Source of the DNA: J051 sp040752255
Lineage (GTDB): Bacteria; Armatimonadota; Fimbriimonadia; Fimbriimonadales; ATM1
DNA: 15,570 nucleotides
Direction: 5' to 3'
NCBI GenBank assembly: GCA_040752255.1
Contig: JBFMFD010000053.1
Span: forward strand, 1 to 15,570
How positions within the stretch are numbered: the stretch's first letter is position 1; every line of letters starts with the position of its first letter. The notes beneath the pieces were generated by a model, which searched no databases, was not told the DNA's origin, and saw nothing but the letters and a program-made list of their open reading frames with translations. Position numbers and translations under genes: made by a program. Below, piece by piece: positions 6,471 through 13,360 of this stretch.

Positions 6471-6946
6471 CGCTTCCTTCTCCGGGGACGCTCTACCCCT
6501 TCAGGCCAGCCACCGATGAAAGAACGGTTCGGGTCCACGACGAACGCCCCCGCAAGCGCCTTTCTGCCAACGAGCATTCGAAACCCCATGACGTCACGCC
6601 GCGTAAGGGTTACCTCCGCCCTAACCTGCTTACCGCAGATCTCGAGGACCGTCTCGATGACGTGCCTGCGCTGCTGGTGACCGGAAGATGAGCGGACGAC
6701 GCGCGTGCCGATTAGCTCCGCCTCGACGCGAATCGTGGTCGCCGAGTCGCGCTGGAGCGGGTGAACGTCGAAACGCACCATCGCCCTTCCGTCCCGCTCG
6801 AACGCTCGCACGTTGAATGCGTGCAACGAAGAGGTGCGGGCGCCGGTGTCTATCTTCGCCTTGACGGCGGGGATGCCAAGTTCCGGCAGCGAGACCCACT
6901 CTCTCCATCCGACCGTCGTTTGCTCGGCGCGTTTCACCCGCCTCAT
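6467..6946 (-). CDS. Retropepsin-like aspartic protease, PF05618 family (formerly 'ATP-dependent zinc protease')
   Basis: The core VGWREWVSLPELGIPAVKAK followed by IDTGARTSSLHA identifies PF05618. The DTGA motif (Asp33 from the ATG at 6946) is the retropepsin-type catalytic aspartate; the older zinc-protease name is not supported by a metal motif here. LVGRKALAG near the C-terminus is also typical. The 159-residue length from this start fits the family. The frame extends to GTG at 7015, adding 23 residues (MRMLPLLVGRPSPLAPLGYG...) that would run into the divergent ABC gene start; I prefer the ATG at 6946. TACGGT lies 9 nt upstream of it as a weak -10 candidate. It is translationally coupled (ATGA) to the aspartoacylase-like hydrolase. 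The substrate is unknown. Confidence 0.85.
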   Translation of the reverse strand: MRRVKRAEQTTVGWREWVSLPELGIPAVKAKIDTGARTSSLHAFNVRAFERDGRAMVRFDVHPLQRDSATTIRVEAELIGTRVVRSSSGHQQRRHVIETVLEICGKQVRAEVTLTRRDVMGFRMLVGRKALAGAFVVDPNRSFIGGWPEGVERPRRRKR

Positions 6947-7003
6947 GAGCCACTTACCGTACCCCAGCGGGGCAAGCGGAGAGGGGCGGCCAACCAACAG
7001 CGG

Positions 7004-7009
7004 TAACAT
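7004..7009 (+). promoter_or_regulatory. Putative -10 box (TAACAT) for the ABC exporter operon
   Basis: TAACAT is followed by 6 nt (CCGCAC) and then the GTG at 7016. There is no SD motif in this spacer and no -35 match. This is one of the clearest leaderless arrangements in the window. It lies inside the possible N-terminal extension of the divergent protease gene. Confidence 0.47.
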
Positions 7010-7015
7010 CCGCAC

Positions 7016-7792
7016 GTGGTCGAGGTCATCTCCCTCGTGAAGGAATACGGCACCTTCCGCGCGACGGACGGTGTCTCATTCACCGTAAGCCCCGGCGAGA
7101 TTGTTGGCCTGCTTGGGCCAAACGGAGCGGGGAAGACGACCGTTCTCCGCTGCATCGCCGGCATTCTAAGGCCAACGAGCGGCTCCGTCCGCATCAACGG
7201 CTACGACATCCTCTCGCATCAGGCGGAGGCGAAGGCGCGGATGGCGTACGTCCCCGAGGTGCCCGCGTTGTACGAACTGCTGACGGTGCGCGAGCATCTG
7301 CGGTTTGTGGCGATGTGCTACGACCGTCTCGACCTCTTTGAGCAAACCGCGAACGAACTGCTCGCAAAGTACGACCTGGTGGAGAAGCAGGACGCCTTCG
7401 TTGCGACGCTCAGCAAGGGGATGAAGCAGAAACTGGCGATTGCCTGCGCATTCATCCACGATGCGAACGTGCTGTTGCTCGACGAGCCGCTCATCGGCAT
7501 CGACCCGCGTGGCGCGCATGAGTTCAAGCAGGAGTTGCTCAAGGCGCGTGATGGGGGCTGCGCGATTCTCATCAGCACACACCTGCTCGACACCGCGGAG
7601 CGATTCTGTGACCGGGTCGTGATCCTTGCTCGGGGGAAGAACATCGCGGAGGGCACCGTGCAATCGCTCCGGCAGCACGCGAACCTTGAGGGCGCATCCC
7701 TCGAAGACGTCTTCCTGCGCCTGACCGAAGAGCAAGCCGAGGTGCGCTTCGACCTGGGCGATCCCGAGGAGCCACCGGTCGCCAAAGGCTGA
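7016..7792 (+). CDS. ABC transporter ATP-binding protein
   Basis: A 258-residue cytoplasmic ATPase of the multidrug/EcsA-like exporter type. Walker A is GPNGAGKTT (34-42). The signature is LSKGMKQ (132-138), a common variant of LSGGQ. Walker B is VLLLDEP (152-158), the D-loop is GIDP, and the switch His is His189 in ISTHL. The Q-loop Gln is replaced by Glu in YVPEVPALYE, as is frequent in this subfamily. The C-terminal region after about residue 205 ends in an acidic tail. The GTG at 7016 is the only start giving the full N-terminal strand (MVEVISLVKEYG). It is 4 nt upstream of the permease gene and surely forms a pair with it. The exported substrate is not indicated. Confidence 0.94.
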   Translation: MVEVISLVKEYGTFRATDGVSFTVSPGEIVGLLGPNGAGKTTVLRCIAGILRPTSGSVRINGYDILSHQAEAKARMAYVPEVPALYELLTVREHLRFVAMCYDRLDLFEQTANELLAKYDLVEKQDAFVATLSKGMKQKLAIACAFIHDANVLLLDEPLIGIDPRGAHEFKQELLKARDGGCAILISTHLLDTAERFCDRVVILARGKNIAEGTVQSLRQHANLEGASLEDVFLRLTEEQAEVRFDLGDPEEPPVAKG

Positions 7793-7796
7793 CGCG

Positions 7797-9458
7797 ATGA
7801 ATGCGCTTTGGTGGCTAACCGGAAGGGTGCTGGTGAACAGCGTGCGGCGCGCGCTGCAAAGCCCTACACGCCTCATCGGAGTGCTGTTCCTTGTCGCTTG
7901 GTGGTTCAGCATCGTCGGAGCGAACTTCTTCAGGTACGAGCGGCGAGGGGCGGGCGCCATCGAGGCGCTGCCGTCGGAGGTGTATCCGATTCTGCGCTTG
8001 GTGGTCATCGGAGGGTTCCTTGTGGTGCTCGTCCTGCGCCTGCTCATGTCCTTCCGCCCACCCGGAAACTATCAAGGCGCGGACGCCGACGTGTTGTTCT
8101 CCACTCCGGTGAACCCGAAGGCGGTGCTGTTGCACCGCTTTGTGATTGACTACGTTTTCACGCTGCTGTTCCCGCTTATCGTGCTGCTGTTCGGCGGGAG
8201 GCAGACTTGGCGGGGATTCGAGTTCCTCGCGCGCGGAGTGGAGAACCCCGCGCTTGTTGGTCGCATGGCATTGGGTGCATTCCTGCTGCTCAGCCTGTTC
8301 GGTGTGGCGGCAAGTTACGCCATCGGTTTGGCGATCAACCGCGACACGCCGGGAGGTCGGAGAGCGAGGCGCTGGTTCGCCATCCTTCTCGGGGCGGCGG
8401 GCGCCTACCTGCTGGGGGCGGCGGCAGGCGCGGTGCGCTCCGAGGACAGCCTCGCCGCGTTCCTTGCATTGGCGGACTCATGGTTCGCGCGCGTGCTGCT
8501 CTTCCCGGTTACGGCAGCTGCGGATATGGCGTTGGGACTTGCCGAGGGGCGCGCAGCGGATGCGTGGCTCGGCCTGGGGGTGCTCGTCGGAGGCTCGGCG
8601 GCTCTGATTTGGGCTGCGCGCAGGCAGGCGGCGTGGCTTTACGACATGGCGGCGAGGCAGATTGGCGGAGTGCAAGCGAGGCGGGAGGCTCAGCAACGCG
8701 GCGACATGTTCTCCATCTACGGCCTGTACGCCCGGCAGGGGAAGTTGAAGCCTCGGCGTCCTCCGTTCATCTACGGCTGGCGCGCCAAGGGCGCTTGGGC
8801 AATCGTCTGGAGAGAGGCGGTGCTCCAGACGCGCGCATTCGGCGCCATGATGCTTATGATGTTGGTAGTGCTGGCTTTTCTTTCCGCGCTGCCGTTCATC
8901 GCGGAAGACGAAAGGAACGCGGGCGCTGTCTTCTTTCTTCCGGTGCACCTTCTGATGGTCTTCTCCTTCGCCCTCGCGGTTGCTCAGGGCGGATTCTTAG
9001 AGACTTTGCGACGCACCGACGTGCAAAAGCCGCTGCCCTTCAGCATGAGCACGCTTTGCCTGATGGACATTCTGGGCAAGTCGCTGCTACCTGCCGTGAT
9101 GGGCGTCGCGTCGGGGCTGATGCTGCTGGTCGGAATGTGGCGCACGCCCGACTATGGGTTGGCTGCGCTGCTTTCGTTCCCGGCTTTGGCGTGCGCCGTG
9201 GTCGCCGTTCAGTTGATCGTGATCCTCAACTTTCCGCACGTGGACGATCCGACGCAGCGCGGCTTTCGTGGCATGGTTCAGTTCCTGGCGGGGGCGATCG
9301 CGGTTGGGCCGAGCGTTGTGGTTGCGATCATCTTCGCCCTCTTGGACATTCCGCTCACGTTCGCGGCGGTCCTCTCGTTGCTGTTCAGCGCGGGGGTTGT
9401 CGGGGTCTCTGCGGCGGTGTGTGGCCCGCTGTACGCTCGGTTCAACCCGGCGGATTAG
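7797..9458 (+). CDS. ABC exporter permease (PF16962-like)
   Basis: A 553-residue integral membrane protein with about ten to twelve hydrophobic segments, for example near residues 26-45, 64-86, 117-133, 157-180 and 193-210, with more in the C-terminal half. The sequence ADADVLFSTPVNPKAVLLHR (95-114) resembles the 'D-LF-P' motif of the putative ABC exporter family PF16962, whose members also have about 550 residues. The middle holds a cytoplasmic basic segment (about 279-335, RRQAAWLYDMAARQIGG and following). It starts 4 nt after the ATPase gene and no periplasmic partner is encoded, so a two-gene exporter is likely. The end FNPAD leads straight into the promoter region of the next operon. Family assignment is from memory; substrate unknown. 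Confidence 0.85.
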   Translation: MNALWWLTGRVLVNSVRRALQSPTRLIGVLFLVAWWFSIVGANFFRYERRGAGAIEALPSEVYPILRLVVIGGFLVVLVLRLLMSFRPPGNYQGADADVLFSTPVNPKAVLLHRFVIDYVFTLLFPLIVLLFGGRQTWRGFEFLARGVENPALVGRMALGAFLLLSLFGVAASYAIGLAINRDTPGGRRARRWFAILLGAAGAYLLGAAAGAVRSEDSLAAFLALADSWFARVLLFPVTAAADMALGLAEGRAADAWLGLGVLVGGSAALIWAARRQAAWLYDMAARQIGGVQARREAQQRGDMFSIYGLYARQGKLKPRRPPFIYGWRAKGAWAIVWREAVLQTRAFGAMMLMMLVVLAFLSALPFIAEDERNAGAVFFLPVHLLMVFSFALAVAQGGFLETLRRTDVQKPLPFSMSTLCLMDILGKSLLPAVMGVASGLMLLVGMWRTPDYGLAALLSFPALACAVVAVQLIVILNFPHVDDPTQRGFRGMVQFLAGAIAVGPSVVVAIIFALLDIPLTFAAVLSLLFSAGVVGVSAAVCGPLYARFNPAD

Positions 9459-9474
9459 CATCCTTCCGGCGTAG

Positions 9475-9480
9475 TAGAAT
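9475..9480 (+). promoter_or_regulatory. Putative -10 box (TAGAAT) for the lipoprotein operon
   Basis: TAGAAT lies in the 31-nt gap after the permease gene and ends 9 nt before the ATG at 9490. The spacer contains GAGAGAG, a weak SD-like run that would be mostly absent from an mRNA starting 7 nt after the box. The same hexamer occurs at 14322-14327. Confidence 0.45.
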
Positions 9481-9489
9481 CGAGAGAGC

Positions 9490-10638
9490 ATGCAAACCGA
9501 GGCCCGTGCTTCTACCGGCATCCCGTTCCTTCGCCGCTATCGGGGCGTGTTGACGTTTACGCTGGCGGTGTTGGTTCTGCTCGGCGCTTGGTTCGGCGGG
9601 AACTGGCTGTACGCGGAGTGGGCGGTGGGCGGAATGGAGTTCGAGCCCCTCGAAGCCGGGAGGGTCAACCTGTTCGGCATTGAACTCGAGGGTGAGAGGA
9701 TCATCGTTGCGAATGGTACGGCGATGCTGATACGAGGAGCGGGGACGAACGAGCGGGACGCAGCCACGTCAGGTGACGACGCCCGCGGCCCGGCCGTACC
9801 GATACGCGCTCTCATCGGCTCCCTGAACGGCGACGAGGACGCGCTGTCGGAATTGCTCGAATCCTTGAACGACATTGACCCTGCTTCGTTTCCCCCTCCC
9901 GACACGGTGTGGGAGGAAACGCAACTCAGGGCCGCGCTGGAGGGAGACGAAGAGCTTTTGCGGAGGTTGGAGCACCAGTTGGGCACGACGCTCGATGGCG
10001 AGCCGGCTGAGCGCATCAGCCTCGCCAACCTTCGGGCGGGGATTACGGTTCGCGTGCCGGTGCCGGTGCGCGTCCCCAGCGGAGGGCCAGAGGCGACGGG
10101 GGTCGTGCGGGTCAACTATCGGACGCGCTTGGCGGAGGAGATCCTGAACAACCGGGTCATCCGCGACGCATTCAACCCGACCGAAGCCGCGCTGTACGGC
10201 GTAGTGCGAGAGGTTTGGGCCGCCTTAGAGAAGGGGCCTCGCCAAGACGTTCGGAGCGACCTGGAGCGACTGCTCTCGCAGACCGGCAAGGAGAGGCTCG
10301 CGCGTCCGGTCGAGAGCCTGCTGGCGCGGACGACGATCCTTGCGACGGAGCGACAAATCGTTGACGCCGACCTGCGAGAGTACGACGACCCCGCAAGGGA
10401 TAGGAGCCTGTTCGCCCTCCGGCTCACCCTAACCGACGACGCGCGGTACCGCTTGTGGAAGTACACGCGGGGAGAGCGAGGACTGCAACTGCTGTTCGCG
10501 GTGGACGGAGTCGCGGTCGCCGCGCCCATCGTGCAGCACGAAATGAAGTATTCTGTGGCGGAAATCCTGAACGTGTCCGACGAGGTGGACGCCCGAAAGG
10601 CCGTTCAGGTCATTAAGGAACACCATGACAAGAAATAG
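9490..10638 (+). CDS. Membrane-anchored protein with SecD P1-head-like C-terminal region
   Basis: A 382-residue protein with a single N-terminal hydrophobic helix at about 20-42 (GVLTFTLAVLVLLGAWFGGN), then an exported or surface-exposed region. Residues about 80-180 are acidic and low in similarity to anything I know. The final 75 residues (LFALRLTLTDDARYRLWKYT, then LLFAVDGVAVAAPIV and SDEVDARKAVQVIKE) resemble the P1 head domain of SecD: a beta-strand, a helix, 'aivlDg-v-saPvi', then a G/S-x-eA-alpha pattern. The multi-TM SecD core is absent, so this would be a free P1-like module. The start ATG fits the membrane helix. The stop overlaps the next gene by 14 nt. A link to secretion is speculative. 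Confidence 0.75.
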   Translation: MQTEARASTGIPFLRRYRGVLTFTLAVLVLLGAWFGGNWLYAEWAVGGMEFEPLEAGRVNLFGIELEGERIIVANGTAMLIRGAGTNERDAATSGDDARGPAVPIRALIGSLNGDEDALSELLESLNDIDPASFPPPDTVWEETQLRAALEGDEELLRRLEHQLGTTLDGEPAERISLANLRAGITVRVPVPVRVPSGGPEATGVVRVNYRTRLAEEILNNRVIRDAFNPTEAALYGVVREVWAALEKGPRQDVRSDLERLLSQTGKERLARPVESLLARTTILATERQIVDADLREYDDPARDRSLFALRLTLTDDARYRLWKYTRGERGLQLLFAVDGVAVAAPIVQHEMKYSVAEILNVSDEVDARKAVQVIKEHHDKK

Positions 10639-11380
10639 AAGTCCATGGATGGGGTTGATGCACGGGGCGATCGGCAGCGTGGCGATGGCTCTGCTGCTCG
10701 GCTCGGCTGCGTGCGGTCCTTCCGAACTACCGGCGGCGAAGCCCGGCGCCGCCGAGACGACCGACGCGGCGGAAGGCGGTACCGCGCACGACCTGTTCCC
10801 TCTTGCAGAGGGCAACCGGTGGACGTACACGATCGAAATCGAGCAGCATGTCGCCGACCAGTCGCCTGTCATCTCAGTAGGAACCCGCGTGTGGCACGTC
10901 GCAGAGGTTACGGACGTTGGCGGAGGCAAGCAAGCTCTAATCCACGAGCTCAACGAAGAGGAGAAGCCCGTCGGAGAACTCGTAATCCGGGTAACCGACG
11001 ACGCCGTTCACCTCGTCTCGGCGCTGGCGAACGGGAAGCGGTACAACCTGGACCCGCCCCTTCCTATCGGTGTCTGGCCGAACGAGCCTGGTGAGACGCG
11101 TACGTGGAGCGGAACCGGCATCTCCGACGATCCCAACCTGGAACTCGAGACGACCATAACAGCCAAAGGGATGATGGAAGTGGATACCGCGAGCGGAAGG
11201 GTGCAAGCCTATCGCGTGGACATCTCGACCCGACCCAAAGGAGGAGGCGGCAACCCCGCTTCCGACAGCAGCTACTGGTTCGCACCCGGGAAGGGAATCG
11301 TGCGAAACGTTGACAAGTTGCTCACGCAGAACAGGTTCCGGAAGACAACGCTCAAGCTGAAGGGGGAGACGATACGATGA
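10625..11380 (+). CDS. Putative lipoprotein, beta-rich, unknown function (1 of 4 in tandem)
   Basis: A 251-residue protein with a signal peptide ending in a lipobox-like LLGSAAC (Cys30); Ser at -3 is unusual, so lipidation is likely but not certain. After a linker rich in Ala, Pro and Thr comes FPLAEGNRWTYTIEI, then a body of alternating beta-type sequence with PPLPIGVWPNEPGETRTWSG and a late SSYWFAPGKGIVRNV. The same landmarks recur in the following genes. No enzyme motif or cysteine besides the lipobox was found. AAGGA at 10615-10619 sits 5 nt before the ATG. It overlaps the upstream gene by 14 nt and the next by ATGA. Likely attached to a membrane facing the periplasm or exterior. Confidence 0.83.
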   Translation: MTRNRSPWMGLMHGAIGSVAMALLLGSAACGPSELPAAKPGAAETTDAAEGGTAHDLFPLAEGNRWTYTIEIEQHVADQSPVISVGTRVWHVAEVTDVGGGKQALIHELNEEEKPVGELVIRVTDDAVHLVSALANGKRYNLDPPLPIGVWPNEPGETRTWSGTGISDDPNLELETTITAKGMMEVDTASGRVQAYRVDISTRPKGGGGNPASDSSYWFAPGKGIVRNVDKLLTQNRFRKTTLKLKGETIR

Positions 11381-12114
11381 CGCTTTGGTTGAAGCGCGCC
11401 GCGTGCGCTACGGCTCTTGTCGCACTGCTCTCCGCGGCAGCAGGATGCGCGAAGAAGCAGGACGAGCCAAAGTCATCCACGCCCGCCGCAGAAAAGGCGA
11501 AGAAGACGGAGATTCCGGAAGAGTTGATGACGCAGGGCGCGCGCCTGTTCGGCGCGCCGTTTGAGCGCGAAGTCCATATGAAGATGACGTACTCGATCGA
11601 ACCCGGTGAGACGCAAGAGTTCTTTGTCTACCGTGATGCGGAGGTCTCACTGAAAGAGGGCGTCGCCGTCGTTACCTCAAAGCTGGTGAACGCCCCATTC
11701 GGCCTCGACCAAGGCGAGGTATACGAGATTCGTAAGGATGGCGTGTGGGCGGTTTCGGTCGGCGCATCCACGTTCGACCCGCCTTTTCGGGCATTACCGG
11801 TAGAAGTTACCGAGGGCGCGACTTGGTCGTACGAGACCGCAGCCGGGACCATGAGGATGAAGGCAAAGGTCGTGAACGTCCGCAAGGAGACCGTCGTGGT
11901 TCCGCTCGGTGAGTTCGAGGCTTGGCGCGTGGAGACCCAGGGAACCCTTGAAGCCCCTGGCATAACCGGCAGCTTGCAAGAAGTTTCATACTACGTCGAA
12001 GGCATTGGCACCGTCAAGTCGGACATGAAGTCTGTCCGCACAGGCACCGGCAACGACGGCACCCCGACCAAGGCCACTCTAACCGTGCGAATGGAGGCGA
12101 TACCCGAGCCATGA
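11377..12114 (+). CDS. Putative lipoprotein, beta-rich, unknown function (2 of 4 in tandem)
   Basis: A 245-residue protein with a basic start, hydrophobic core and lipobox SAAAGC (Cys24), followed by a charged linker rich in Lys and Glu. The body includes FRALPVEVTEGATWSYETAA, then VPLGEFEAWRVETQG and VSYYVEGIGTVKSDMKSV. These correspond in order to 'LP.....G..W', 'G.f.a..V' and 'yw.a.GiG.Vk' segments of the neighbouring proteins. GGGGGAG at about 11362-11368 gives a good SD 8 nt before the ATG. Its ATG overlaps the previous TGA by 4 nt and its own TGA overlaps the next ATG by 4 nt. No catalytic residues can be named. Confidence 0.83.
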   Translation: MTLWLKRAACATALVALLSAAAGCAKKQDEPKSSTPAAEKAKKTEIPEELMTQGARLFGAPFEREVHMKMTYSIEPGETQEFFVYRDAEVSLKEGVAVVTSKLVNAPFGLDQGEVYEIRKDGVWAVSVGASTFDPPFRALPVEVTEGATWSYETAAGTMRMKAKVVNVRKETVVVPLGEFEAWRVETQGTLEAPGITGSLQEVSYYVEGIGTVKSDMKSVRTGTGNDGTPTKATLTVRMEAIPEP

Positions 12115-12713
12115 CGACTTTGCTCATCGGAGTCGCGTTGCTGACCCAGGGCACCGGGGAGTTCTTCCCGCTCGCCCCCGGCTTGCGCTGGGAGTATGAA
12201 GTCGCGTCGAGCGCGGGCGTCCTTGCCGTCCGGCAGGTCAACGAATGCCTCGCTGAGACGGAGATCGGAGGCGTGAAGACGATACCCATGCGGGCGATGA
12301 TAGACGGCAACATCACCCAAACCACCTACTTCGCCGTGGGGGAGGAGTTCGTGGAGGTCGTCGCCGTCCAGGACACCAAACTGCTCGGCAAGCCGATCCC
12401 CGTGCTGCCGATCAAGCCGACCTCCGGAGCGCGGTGGTCTTTCGACGGAGGCGTGCCGGTCCTAACCGAGTTGACCCCGTTCGCCTTCAACGCCCGCATC
12501 ACAGGGTTTGAAGACCTAACCGTGCTCGGCAAGCGGGTGCGATGCGCCAAAGTGATCGTCGAGGCGACAACCGGAAGAGACACCGCAACGATGAAAACCG
12601 TGAGCGAGGAGTGGTACGCTCTCGACATAGGGCTGGTGAAGAAGGTACAAACCGTGAAGACGCGGGGAGGAGCGACCGTAACAATGGAGTTGGTTGCGTT
12701 TTCGAGGGGCTAA
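12111..12713 (+). CDS. Putative exported beta-rich protein, unknown function (3 of 4 in tandem)
   Basis: A 200-residue protein. The N-terminus MTTLLIGVALLTQG is a short hydrophobic stretch without basic residues or a lipobox, so export is plausible but weakly supported. From residue 18 it has EFFPLAPGLRWEYEV, very like FPLAEGNRWTYTI of the gene at 10625. IPVLPIKPTSGARWSFDGG then parallels the 'LP--G--W' segment of the others. VLGKRVRCAKVIVEATTG and SEEWYALDIGLVKKVQTV complete the shared order. GGAGG at about 12093-12097 lies some 13 nt before the ATG. It is coupled by ATGA upstream and by TAATG downstream. I cannot assign a domain name with certainty; a LolA/DUF3108-like beta fold is possible. 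Confidence 0.8.
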   Translation: MTTLLIGVALLTQGTGEFFPLAPGLRWEYEVASSAGVLAVRQVNECLAETEIGGVKTIPMRAMIDGNITQTTYFAVGEEFVEVVAVQDTKLLGKPIPVLPIKPTSGARWSFDGGVPVLTELTPFAFNARITGFEDLTVLGKRVRCAKVIVEATTGRDTATMKTVSEEWYALDIGLVKKVQTVKTRGGATVTMELVAFSRG

Positions 12714-13342
12714 TGCGCATTCTTTGGGCAATCGGTGCGGCAGGCGTGCTCTTGGGCGGATGCACGTGCGGGGGCGCGCGCGTCGGCGACAAGATTGACT
12801 ACGGCGACGACTTCTTCCCCGAGACTTGGAAGCATCCAGCCGCCGTTTGGCAGGTGGGCACCATGCGCTCGGAGGCGACCATCCGCGTAAGAAAGGACGG
12901 CAACACGCGAATCCTCGAACTGCTCCACGCAGACAGGGTGGTGGAAACGGAGGCGTACGAAGTCTCTACCGAGCAGATTGCGCTCGTTCACTGGTGGGAC
13001 GACTCCGAGCGGTTCGAACCGGCGCTGCCGCTGCTCAAGTTCCCCATGCCCCTGCCGAGCGATTGGGAGTGGAAGGGGGAACACCACATCGGCAGTCGCG
13101 CCCTCGACGCAGAGGCGAAGGTGAGCGCGACCAAAGAGACGCTCGACCTCGCCACCGGCACCACCGAGACGGTAAAGGTAACCGTTACGCTGAAGACAAG
13201 AGACGGCTCGGGGACGGAGAAGGAGCGGACGCTCACCTTCTGGTTCGCGCCTGGCGAAGGCCCCGTGCGCAGAGAGTACGGGCTGGGACAGGTGCGCGAG
13301 CCGCGTAGCGAATCCGAAAGCGTAAACGGAAACGAATCATAA
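12713..13342 (+). CDS. Putative lipoprotein, beta-rich, unknown function (4 of 4 in tandem)
   Basis: A 209-residue protein with signal peptide MRILWAIGAAGVLLGGC, whose LLGGC matches a lipobox (Cys17). The body runs from DDFFPETWKHPAAVWQVGTM through PLLKFPMPLPSDWEWKG to LTFWFAPGEGPVRREYGLG, the last closely matching YWFAPGKGIVRNV in the gene at 10625. The tail is polar and rich in Glu and Ser. The frame is open upstream to 12542, but the TAATG overlap with the preceding stop plus the signal peptide fix the start at 12713; GAGGGG lies a few nt before it. An 18-nt gap separates it from the MoxR gene. Function unknown. Confidence 0.83.
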   Translation: MRILWAIGAAGVLLGGCTCGGARVGDKIDYGDDFFPETWKHPAAVWQVGTMRSEATIRVRKDGNTRILELLHADRVVETEAYEVSTEQIALVHWWDDSERFEPALPLLKFPMPLPSDWEWKGEHHIGSRALDAEAKVSATKETLDLATGTTETVKVTVTLKTRDGSGTEKERTLTFWFAPGEGPVRREYGLGQVREPRSESESVNGNES

Positions 13343-13360
13343 GGGGCACAACTCTCAAGG

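Noticed and set aside
5460..6680. A 406-codon plus-strand frame opposite the hydrolase and protease genes.
   Set aside because: Both minus-strand genes have clear catalytic motifs and coupled stop/start; this frame has none.
9459..9489. An intrinsic terminator after the permease gene.
   Set aside because: No inverted repeat with a following T-run is present in the gap.
8207..9553. A 448-codon plus-strand frame inside the ABC permease region.
   Set aside because: It is a shifted-frame shadow rich in Arg and Gly without domains; the membrane-protein frame is coherent throughout.
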